Below are positions 42,572 through 50,485 of a stretch of DNA of 64,000 nt, piece after piece. The notes under the pieces were generated by a model. The model searched no databases, was not told the DNA's origin, and saw only the letters and a list, made by a program, of their open reading frames with translations. The DNA is from Azoarcus sp. KH32C (GTDB lineage Bacteria > Pseudomonadota > Gammaproteobacteria > Burkholderiales > Rhodocyclaceae): positions 186,001-250,000 of the forward strand of contig NC_020516.1 of NCBI RefSeq assembly GCF_000349945.1. Direction: 5' to 3'. Every line of letters begins with the position of its first letter. The stretch's first letter is position 1. A program made the translations under genes and the position numbers.

Positions 42572-43830
42572 TCCCCTTCCTGCACGTTGTCGATCATTTC
42601 GGTGTGGTTCGTGGGCTGGGCGCGGCCGGCGGTGCCGAGCAGCGTCGCACCGATGAATCCGCCGTCGGCCGGGGGCGGGGCGATGATCACCGAGATCTTG
42701 TCCGAGAGCTTGTCGGCGAGCGTCTTCTGGATCAGCAGCGGGTTCTTCTGGATCAGCGCGCCGTCGCGGGCAAGTTGCTCGCTGGCGATCTTGCCGATGC
42801 GCTCCTGGCGGTAGGCTTCGGCATCCGCCAACTTGCGGCGCGATTCGGCTTCGCCCGCCGCCTCGATCTGGCGCGCCTGGGCGGTGGCTTCGGCGCTCTT
42901 GATGCGCGCGACCTTCTCGGCTTCCGCTTCGAGTCCGCGCTGCTCGATCTGCTTCTGCTTGAAGGGCAGCACGTGCTTCATCGCTTCGGCCTGCGCCTTC
43001 GCCGCGATGATCTGCTCCTCGCCCGCGGCCTGCGCCGCCGTCTCGCGCCGCGCCTTGTCGGCGAGCGCTTCGAGTTCGGTCTGCCTGACGCGCTTTTCCT
43101 TCAGTTCGAGCGTGTAGCGCATCTTCTCGGTCGCGAGCTCCTCGGCAAGGAGCTGTTCCATGCCGGCCTTGTAGTCCTGCGGCAGGTCGACCTTGCCGAT
43201 CAGCACGTCCTGCAGCTTGATGCCGTCCTTCTCGAGCAGCGGCTTCAGATCGGCTTCGATCGCTTCCTTGATCTCCTGGCGCTTGGTCGAGAAGATCTCG
43301 CGCACCGTGTAGCGGGCAAGCGTCTTGTAGAGCACGCCCTGCACCGCCGGCTGCACGACTTGGCCGCCGATGTCTTCCGGCAAATCGCGCGCCATCGCGG
43401 CGAGGCGGGTCGGGTCGAGCGTATAGCGCACCGAGATGTCGACCCCGATCGACAAGCCTTCGACGCTCTGGAAGGGCGCCGTGCCCCCCGCGCTCTCCGC
43501 GCCCTCGGGCTTGTAGATCTGGTCACGCAACGGGAAGCGACGCAGCTCGTGCAGGCCGGGAATCACGACGACCGCGCCTTCGCGCACCTCGCGCACTCCG
43601 CCGGTGAAGACATTCACCCGCACGCCCGCTTCGCCGCGCTCGACGCTCTGGAGCGGGGGATGAGTGTAGAGCGCGTACGCGCCGATGCCGGCGATCGACA
43701 GTGCGAGGATGCCCATCCTTGCGCCATGCGCCCGCTGCGCCACGCGACCGGCTGCAGTGCCTGCGCCAGACGAGAACTTCCCAAGCGAGTTGCGCAGGTT
43801 TTCGACGATGTTCTTGAAACGTTCCGACAT
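42568..43830 (-). CDS. SPFH/band-7 (prohibitin-like) membrane protein
   Basis: A 420-residue protein anchored by one N-terminal helix (about residues 38-55, MGILALSIAGIGAYALY). It is followed by an SPFH domain (60-245: VERGEAGVRVNVFTGGVREV, SVEGLSIGVDISVRYTLDP) and a long charged coiled coil (245-365) rich in Ala, Glu, Lys and Gln. This is the layout of prohibitins, HflK/C and flotillins, which form ring or cage assemblies around proteases or membrane domains. The strong AGGAGG before the ATG suggests high expression. Coupled downstream to the SH3 protein; upstream, a divergent two-component system starts 260 bases away. Confidence 0.9.
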   Translation of the reverse strand: MSERFKNIVENLRNSLGKFSSGAGTAAGRVAQRAHGARMGILALSIAGIGAYALYTHPPLQSVERGEAGVRVNVFTGGVREVREGAVVVIPGLHELRRFPLRDQIYKPEGAESAGGTAPFQSVEGLSIGVDISVRYTLDPTRLAAMARDLPEDIGGQVVQPAVQGVLYKTLARYTVREIFSTKRQEIKEAIEADLKPLLEKDGIKLQDVLIGKVDLPQDYKAGMEQLLAEELATEKMRYTLELKEKRVRQTELEALADKARRETAAQAAGEEQIIAAKAQAEAMKHVLPFKQKQIEQRGLEAEAEKVARIKSAEATAQARQIEAAGEAESRRKLADAEAYRQERIGKIASEQLARDGALIQKNPLLIQKTLADKLSDKISVIIAPPPADGGFIGATLLGTAGRAQPTNHTEMIDNVQEGE

Positions 43831-44089
43831 GATGCCGTCCTCCTCTCGTTGATCTTCCGGGATGGGGGCTCGCCCCCTCGGCCGGTGCGTGAAGATCGTT
43901 CCGCACCGCCGTCTTCCATGGATGCCATCGTCCTCCGAGGGGCATGGAGCGCTCCATGCCGCCGCGGGGCGACTTCGGTAAGGCGGTGGGGGCGGCCGTT
44001 CCGGGGTGTGAACAAACCTTCACGCCATGCGCATGCGGGCGGCGGCGAAAACGCGGATACTGGCGGCACTAAATGAGGTGGAGCGCGCC

Positions 44090-44806
44090 ATGACCCGGGT
44101 CGCCGTGATCGAAGACGACATTCCGACCAGCAACCAGCTGAAGGAGTGGATCCTCGCTGCGCGCCCGGGGATCACGGTCGACCAGTGGTTCACCCGCGAT
44201 GATGCGGAAGCCGCGATCGCGCGCGAGGACTATGCGATGGTGGTGCTCGACATCGAACTCGGGCGCGAGAGGCATGCGGGCGTCGCGATCATCAATGCGA
44301 TCAACAAGGGTGCGCGCGGCACGCCGGTGCTCGTGGTGTCGGCGATGCCGGCGACGATCTACCGCAGCATCATGAAGGCGCTCGACGCGTGGGATTACCT
44401 GCAGAAGACGACCTTCGAGGAAGCCGATTTCATCGACACCTTCCTCGAAATCCTGCGCGCCTCGCGCGACCGCGACGCCGAGAAACCCGCCGCCCCGGCG
44501 GGCGACGAACTCTCGCTCGACCCGCTGCGCCAGAACACGCCGCTGTGGCGCGGCAAGCGCGTGAACCTGCCGCTCACCGCGCAGCGCATCCTGTTGGCGC
44601 TGTATCAGCGGCGCGGCGAGGTCGTGTCTTACGACGAGCTCTTCCAGGTCGTCAAAAGCGGCCGTAACCGCGACAACATCCGCAAGCACATCAGTACGAT
44701 CCGCGAAGCCTTCCGCGAGCTCGACGAGGACTTCGACCGCATCGAGAACATCCCGATGCGCGGCTTCCGCTGGTCGGATCCGGCGCCCGCGGGCCGGGGG
44801 CGGTGA
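44090..44806 (+). CDS. response regulator with winged-helix output
   Basis: A 238-residue DNA-binding regulator. The receiver has the acidic pair in VIEDD (residue 6), the phospho-acceptor in VVLDIEL near 57, and a Lys in YLQKTTFEE near 106. The C-terminal domain (about 145-232) is a winged helix: LTAQRILLALYQRRGEVVSYDELFQVV then DNIRKHISTIREAF, as in OmpR-type proteins, although the recognition helix differs from the common RVxxHI form. A purine-rich site precedes the ATG at 44090. The stop overlaps the GTG of the kinase gene (GTGA). It probably controls the divergent SPFH-SH3 pair. Confidence 0.9.
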   Translation: MTRVAVIEDDIPTSNQLKEWILAARPGITVDQWFTRDDAEAAIAREDYAMVVLDIELGRERHAGVAIINAINKGARGTPVLVVSAMPATIYRSIMKALDAWDYLQKTTFEEADFIDTFLEILRASRDRDAEKPAAPAGDELSLDPLRQNTPLWRGKRVNLPLTAQRILLALYQRRGEVVSYDELFQVVKSGRNRDNIRKHISTIREAFRELDEDFDRIENIPMRGFRWSDPAPAGRGR

Positions 44807-46905
44807 GGGCCGCCGTGAGCGCTTCCGTGCGGGGCTCGATGTCCGCCTTTCTCGCGTGGCTGGCCTCGTTCCGCCTGCGCATCCTTTTCCGCACGGCCTT
44901 CCTGCTGCTCGCGGTCGCGGTGCTCGCGATGGCGGTCGCGGTGCTGCAGGAGGAAAAGCAGCGCAGCTACGACAACTACCGGGCGGGCTTCACGAAGACC
45001 AAGGCACAGATCGTCGCGCGCCTGCGCCATCCCTCCGGCCAGCTCGCGCTCCTCAACCCGCGCTGGGACGCGGCGGCCGCCTCGCGCGGCCGTCCCGTCG
45101 TGCTGCCCTATTCGGCGATCGATTTCGACGACCAGACCAAGGTTCGCACTGCCGTCGAGATGGCGGGCTGCCTCGTGCAGTACAAGGACGCCGGCAGCCT
45201 GTGTGTCGCGATCGGCAACAACCCCTGGGCGGGCGGTTTCATCTACGCGGCGGGCACCTTCGCGAGTGGCCTGCTCGAAGCCCATCGCATCGGCGACGAA
45301 TTCCTCGACGGTGCGCATCGCCTGCGCGTCACGGTGAGCCTGCGTGGGCAGACCTATCGCTGGCTTGCACCGTTCGAGCCGCTGGCCGGCAACGGCGGCG
45401 GGCGGGCTGAAGGCGTGCGCGGCCGCTTCACGGGCTACGTCGAACTGGACGACCGCGACTACACAGGCGCGCGTCCGGTGAAGGAATTCCGCGGCTGGGT
45501 GTGGCAGGGCGGGAAGTGCCTCGATGCTGCCCGCAACGACGGGGACTGCGAACGCAAGTCCTTCTTCTCGCTACGCCTGCCCGTCGAGGTGCTGCGCGAT
45601 GCGCTTTTCCAGCGCGAAAAGCCAACCTGGCCGCCGCCGGATCTCGACGAATTCCAGGTTCGCGTCGAAGTGCTGCCGCCGGGCGACGGGCTCGCGCTCT
45701 TCGACAGCCACGACGCTGGCGCGATGCCGGCCTTCGCACTCGACGACCTGACGACACTCCTCCTGCCCGGCGAGACGCTGACGATCCGCAAGGCCGGAAG
45801 CGCGGACGCCGAGACCGTGCAGCTCTCCGGCAAGGACGAGGCGCAGGAGCAAACCTCGCCGCTCTTGACTCGCCTGATCCGGCGCCTGCCGGTCGAAAGC
45901 CTCGACGCACCCGTCGTCGAACTCGCCGACGAAGTCGCGACGCCGACGGGCAGCTACGAACTGCGGCTGAAGGGCGACGCGCGCAGCGTGAACAAGACGC
46001 TGTCCGCGGTCGCGACGCGCGTGTCGTGGTTCGTCGGCGCGATGCTCGGGGCGATCGCGCTCGCGTGGCTCGTGATCGAGCTCGGCATCGTCGGCCGCAT
46101 CGGGCGGCTCACCGGACGCACACGCGGCTTGTCGCGCAGCGTCCACGCGGACGGCAGTCTCGAACGCTTCGAGCTCGCGGATCTGCGCGGGCGCGATGAA
46201 CTGGGCCTGCTCGCGGCCGGTCTGGACGACCTGCTGCGCCGCGTGAAGGAAGACGCCGAGCGCGAGCGCATCCGCGCCGAACAGGAAAAGGACATGTGGC
46301 ACGCGGTCGGCCACGAGATCATGTCGCCGCTGCAGTCGCTGCTCGCGCTCCACCGCAGCGAGGACGACCCCAGCCACCGCTACATCAGCCGCATGCAGCA
46401 GGCGGTGCGCGTGTTATACGGCAGCGCGAGCCCGAGCGAGGCCTTCCAGAGCTCCAGCCTGCAGGTACAGGCACTCGATATCGCGGAATTCATGCACAAT
46501 GTCGCCGAAAACGCCGGGATCGACGACGTTCGCTGCACGTGGACAGATGGACCGGTCCTCGTGCGGGCCGACGAATATCCGCTCGAAGACGTCTTCTCCC
46601 ACATCCTGCGCAACGCCGACCGCTACCGCGTGCCCGGGACCCCGATCACGCTCGGACTCGAGACCGGCGACACAACTGCGACCGTCACGATCCACAACAC
46701 CGGTCCACAGATTCCACCGGACTTCATCGACAAGATCTTCGAATACGGCGTCTCCGACCAGGCCGAGGCCGGCGCCCACGGCAACCGCGGCCAGGGGCTC
46801 TTCGTCGCGAAGACCTACATGGCGAAGATGAGCGGGACCCTCACCGCGCGGAATGTTAAGGACGGCGTGAGCTTCGCGCTCGGGCTGCCGCGAGTGAGGG
46901 GATAG
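44803..46905 (+). CDS. sensor histidine kinase with large periplasmic domain
   Basis: A 700-residue inner-membrane kinase. One helix at about 24-48 and another at about 405-430 enclose a ~355-residue periplasmic sensor region I cannot assign; it contains paired Cys (AGCLVQ and LCVAIG; KCLDA and DCERK). A HAMP-like linker follows. The dimerisation His is in AVGHEIMSPLQSLLAL near 505. The ATPase has HILRNADRYR (N box), but its G1 box reads HNTGPQIP, with Asn where Asp is usual, and G2 reads GNRGQGLFVAK. Start is a GTG overlapping the response regulator stop. Shared context implies that it senses envelope state and drives the adjacent regulator. Confidence 0.88.
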   Translation: MRAAVSASVRGSMSAFLAWLASFRLRILFRTAFLLLAVAVLAMAVAVLQEEKQRSYDNYRAGFTKTKAQIVARLRHPSGQLALLNPRWDAAAASRGRPVVLPYSAIDFDDQTKVRTAVEMAGCLVQYKDAGSLCVAIGNNPWAGGFIYAAGTFASGLLEAHRIGDEFLDGAHRLRVTVSLRGQTYRWLAPFEPLAGNGGGRAEGVRGRFTGYVELDDRDYTGARPVKEFRGWVWQGGKCLDAARNDGDCERKSFFSLRLPVEVLRDALFQREKPTWPPPDLDEFQVRVEVLPPGDGLALFDSHDAGAMPAFALDDLTTLLLPGETLTIRKAGSADAETVQLSGKDEAQEQTSPLLTRLIRRLPVESLDAPVVELADEVATPTGSYELRLKGDARSVNKTLSAVATRVSWFVGAMLGAIALAWLVIELGIVGRIGRLTGRTRGLSRSVHADGSLERFELADLRGRDELGLLAAGLDDLLRRVKEDAERERIRAEQEKDMWHAVGHEIMSPLQSLLALHRSEDDPSHRYISRMQQAVRVLYGSASPSEAFQSSSLQVQALDIAEFMHNVAENAGIDDVRCTWTDGPVLVRADEYPLEDVFSHILRNADRYRVPGTPITLGLETGDTTATVTIHNTGPQIPPDFIDKIFEYGVSDQAEAGAHGNRGQGLFVAKTYMAKMSGTLTARNVKDGVSFALGLPRVRG

Positions 46906-46930
46906 CGCGCCGCCGACCTACCCCGCTGTC

Positions 46931-47428
46931 TTACCACTTGAAACCCAGTTCCAGCGCAGCCCAGCCGTTCGTGTAGTGGCCGACGTGTGGCAGCGCGCTG
47001 AGGTCTGCAAACAGCCCTGATCTTTGCCCGATTCTGAGCATTGGCAACGGGAAGCAGTATGTCTGCATCTTGTCGCTGCCATAGTCTTCGCCCTTGTAGG
47101 TGCAGGTGAGGCCGAGCATCGGGGTGAAGAGACCGTAGCGGAAATTCTCGTGGGAAACGTTGCTGAATATGGCATAGCTGCGCTTGCCATAAGTATCGAC
47201 ATAGGTCTTTACGCCGGTATCGAACTGATATGGCCCGGAGTGCAATTCCTTCGACAAGCCGAACAGATCCATTCCGCCTTCATGAGCAGTCGGCCTGGGA
47301 TCGGCGTGCTTCAGGTTGCCGTAGAAGTAGATGCTTCCATACTCCTCGGCGTGGAGCGCAGAACCGAGGAAGCAAGCGAGCAAGAATGAACCAAGGTGTG
47401 CAGAACGACTAATGTGGCGCTTGGGCAT
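46931..47428 (-). CDS. small outer-membrane beta-barrel-like protein
   Basis: A 165-residue exported protein with a signal peptide (residues 1-27, GSFLLACFLGSALHA). The mature chain alternates aromatic and polar residues (YGSIYFYGNLKHADP, FRYGLFTPMLGLTCTYKGED) and ends in ALELGFKW. A C-terminal aromatic is the usual recognition signal for barrel insertion. Size and ending recall eight-stranded barrels such as PagP, but no PagP active-site pattern is evident. The base composition is markedly less GC-rich (near half GC in places) than its neighbours, with more ATA/AAT-type codons, suggesting acquisition. Weak ribosome site; possible -10 box TACAAT on the minus strand near 47456. Confidence 0.65.
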   Translation of the reverse strand: MPKRHISRSAHLGSFLLACFLGSALHAEEYGSIYFYGNLKHADPRPTAHEGGMDLFGLSKELHSGPYQFDTGVKTYVDTYGKRSYAIFSNVSHENFRYGLFTPMLGLTCTYKGEDYGSDKMQTYCFPLPMLRIGQRSGLFADLSALPHVGHYTNGWAALELGFKW

Positions 47429-47511
47429 GTCAGCGGCGAATCATTTCGATTCGTTGATTGTATTGGAATTGACTTCCCGGGCGCTCAATTTTTCAAGGAT
47501 CGCGGAGCGCG

Positions 47512-50328
47512 TCAGCCGGCGTCCACCGTGTCCTCGCTCGTCACGTCGTGCAAGTAGGCCTGCAGGGTTTCCATGTCGAGCGGCTTGTGCAGGACCACGA
47601 TGCCGCGCGCGGCCATGCTGCGCATCAGTTTCGGGTCGGTGTCGCCGGTGATGATGATCGCTGGCAGACTCCGCTTCAGCAAGGCCCTGGCCGCCGTGAT
47701 CACGTCGAAGCCCGTTTCGCCTTGCGCGAGCCGATAGTCGGAGACCACGATATCCGGCTGGAAGGCCTCGAGTCCTGCACAAAGTTCGGCCCCTGTCGCC
47801 ACGGCGAGCACGCGATGGCCGACGTTCTGCAGGGCGCTGGCCATTGCTTCCCGCACCAGCAGGTTATCTTCGACGAGACCGATGCCGAGCGGGCGGTAGC
47901 TAAAGTGCTCGGCGTCCGTTTCCGGCAGGAAGACTTCATACACGAGGGGCAGTTCGACCGCGAAGACCGAGCCGCGGCCGGGCCGCGAGCGCACGCTGAT
48001 TTCGAGCCCGAGCAAGGCGGCCGCCTTGGCGACGATCGCAAGACCGAGGCCGCTGCCGCGCGTGCGCGCCTCGTCGTGCAACTGCCGGAATTCCTCGAAG
48101 ATTTCGCCGGTCTTGTCCTCGGCGATGCCGATGCCGGTATCCCAGACTTCGATCCAGGCCTTGCCCCGCCGTCGGCGGCACGCGACGAGCACCCCGCCCC
48201 GGTCGGTGTAGCGGATGGCATTGTCGATCAGATTGCCGATAATGCGCCTGAACAGCACCGGGTCGGTCCGTGCCATCCGCCGTGCGGGTCGGCAATCCAG
48301 CCGCAGTCCCTTAAGGTCGGCTTCGGGGGCATGCACCGAGATCTGGTCCGCGAGCAGCTCCGCGATCGAAAAGGTGCAAACGTTCGGGGTGATCACGCCG
48401 GCTTCGAGCTTGCTGAGGTCGAGGAGGTCGGTCAGCAGTTCGCTCAGGCTGCTCACGCAGGCCTTCATGCTCGCAATCAGCGGCTGATCGGCCGGCGGGA
48501 GCCGGTCCTCGAGCACCGTCGTGTAGAGCGCGAGCGCCGACAGCGGTTGGCGCAGGTCGTGGCTTGCTGCCGCCAGGAAGCGCGACTTGGCGTTGTTTGC
48601 CCGCTCGGCCTCGGTCCTCGCCGTCGTCATCGCGACTTCCGCTTCGTGGCGTGCGGTGATGTCGACACAGGCCGAAATCGCGCCCCGCGGGCGGCCCCAT
48701 TCGTCGAGCAAGGGCGTGGCGTTGCAGAGCAGGTGGCGGCTCATTCCGTCGCTGGTCACCAACTGGTATTCGTAGCCGCGCACCTCGGCCCCGGCCGCCG
48801 CCCGTTTCAGCGGCAGCTGGGAGACGGGGATGTCCTCGCCGTTCTTGAGCAGCCGGATACTCCTCCGTCCGTCGCCATAAGGGAGGTAGGGCGTGATGTC
48901 GACGCCTTCGGGCAACTGCAGCCATTCGTACAGCAGCTTGTTGCCGCGCACCTCCGTCGCCTCGGGGTCCAGGGCCATCCACACCGCCGCCGGGACGGCG
49001 TCGAGCAGCGCCGACAGGTCGGCCGCGCGCATGCTCTCGCGCTTCTCGCTTGCGCGCAGCGCCTCCATGACTTCGCGCCGCGCGGTATCGTCACGCAGGA
49101 TCGCGGTCAGGTAGTTCTCGCCGTCCACCTGAACGTGCGCGAGCGAGGCTTCGATCGGGAATTCCTTGCCGTTCGCGCGCACGCCGAAGATCGTACCGAC
49201 GCGGCCCTTGCGGTCTGCTGTTCCGCCGGGGAAGGAGCCGAGGTGCTCGCGATGTGCGACGTGGAAGCGTTGCGGCAACAGGATGTCCAACTGGGTGCCC
49301 AGCACGTCGACGGTCGAGCGCCCGAACATCTCTTCGGCCGCCGGATTGAAGAGCACGATGCGCTGCATCGAGTCGACCATGATGATAGCGTCCATCGCCG
49401 ATTCGATGATGCCCGCGAGCTGCAACTGCTGCTGGCGCCGTTCGAGTTCGGCCGACAGCCGTTGATGGTCCGCCCGCCGCAGGGTTTCGGCCGTGTGCCA
49501 GATCAGCGTCGCAAAAAGCACGACGTAGACCAGTGAGAGCAGGGCCACGCCGAAATCGGAGGGATAGAGTCCGGCAACTTCGCCCCGGATGCACAGCCAG
49601 CCGATCAGGAAGGGTGCGGTCACGGCGAGCGGAAGGAGGCGGCGAGCCATCATGCCCCCGACCGTCTGGCTGATCAGCACCGCAATGGGACGCCGACGCG
49701 GGCGGGCGTGGAGAATGCCCATGTTGATCGCGATGAACGCGACGGCGGTCGGCAGCGCAACGCTGGAATACGCGTCGGCCCGAAACAGCGCCGGGATGCC
49801 GAAGACGTAGCCCATCAAGGCGAGGGCGCCGATCAGGCCGCCGGCCAGGGCCACCGCGTACGACGCCGCGCGGGCGCGACTGTCCATACCGAGCAGCGCC
49901 AGTCCGGTCAGGACAAAGGACGTCGCCGTCGCGAAGGCCATGCGGGCGGTCGGAATAAGGCCGTGCGATCGTTCCGTGGGATCGTAGAGCAGGGCATCGA
50001 TGCCCGGATTCCAGCCCGTCAAGTGTTCGATGCACGTCAGCACGCCCAGCAGGGTCAGCGCACTGGCCAGAGAGAGGTGGAGCGTGCGCCAGCCGGACGC
50101 ATCCTTGCGGCGCATCGCGGCAGACAGCGACAGGCCGGCGAGAATGAAGCCGAGTGCGGAATTGGGCTTCATCGGAACCCAGCCGTGGACCGCCCCTGTC
50201 AGCACATCGACCTGCAGCCACCAACCGAGCAGAGCGGTGATTCCGATGACCGTCACGGCGACCGCACAGCCGTGTGCGACTCGTTCGCAACGCGCAATCA
50301 ATGCAGGGTCGATCGTTTCATTCAGCAT
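47512..50328 (-). CDS. membrane hybrid histidine kinase (PAS-PAS-HisKA-HATPase-REC)
   Basis: A 938-residue protein. About eight helices occupy residues 15-280, an integral sensor region I cannot name. Two PAS domains follow (about 310-425, IIESAMDAIIMVDSM; and 445-565). HisKA has the His in AAASHDLRQPLSALAL near 602, the form found in NahK-like kinases; the ATPase has GNLIDNAIRYT, DTGIGI and GSGLGLAI. A C-terminal receiver carries GLVEDNLLVREAM and VVSDYRLAQG, with Asp as phospho-acceptor, and KPLD. The ATG at 50328 has no good ribosome site; the longer frame to 50487 overlaps the divergent glycosyltransferase gene. No partner regulator lies beside it, so it probably acts on a distant one. 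Confidence 0.88.
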   Translation of the reverse strand: MLNETIDPALIARCERVAHGCAVAVTVIGITALLGWWLQVDVLTGAVHGWVPMKPNSALGFILAGLSLSAAMRRKDASGWRTLHLSLASALTLLGVLTCIEHLTGWNPGIDALLYDPTERSHGLIPTARMAFATATSFVLTGLALLGMDSRARAASYAVALAGGLIGALALMGYVFGIPALFRADAYSSVALPTAVAFIAINMGILHARPRRRPIAVLISQTVGGMMARRLLPLAVTAPFLIGWLCIRGEVAGLYPSDFGVALLSLVYVVLFATLIWHTAETLRRADHQRLSAELERRQQQLQLAGIIESAMDAIIMVDSMQRIVLFNPAAEEMFGRSTVDVLGTQLDILLPQRFHVAHREHLGSFPGGTADRKGRVGTIFGVRANGKEFPIEASLAHVQVDGENYLTAILRDDTARREVMEALRASEKRESMRAADLSALLDAVPAAVWMALDPEATEVRGNKLLYEWLQLPEGVDITPYLPYGDGRRSIRLLKNGEDIPVSQLPLKRAAAGAEVRGYEYQLVTSDGMSRHLLCNATPLLDEWGRPRGAISACVDITARHEAEVAMTTARTEAERANNAKSRFLAAASHDLRQPLSALALYTTVLEDRLPPADQPLIASMKACVSSLSELLTDLLDLSKLEAGVITPNVCTFSIAELLADQISVHAPEADLKGLRLDCRPARRMARTDPVLFRRIIGNLIDNAIRYTDRGGVLVACRRRRGKAWIEVWDTGIGIAEDKTGEIFEEFRQLHDEARTRGSGLGLAIVAKAAALLGLEISVRSRPGRGSVFAVELPLVYEVFLPETDAEHFSYRPLGIGLVEDNLLVREAMASALQNVGHRVLAVATGAELCAGLEAFQPDIVVSDYRLAQGETGFDVITAARALLKRSLPAIIITGDTDPKLMRSMAARGIVVLHKPLDMETLQAYLHDVTSEDTVDAG

Positions 50329-50485
50329 GACAAACGAAAAGGCGTCGCGAGCTCTCGTGAGCCGAGATGATAAATCTTTAGAAGCGACAAGGGGTATTCG
50401 AATGAATGGATGGTTGCGAAGAGGACGGGGCGATCGGGCATGCGAGTAGAATTCCATCCACGGCTCATCCCTTGACGATCCTGCC

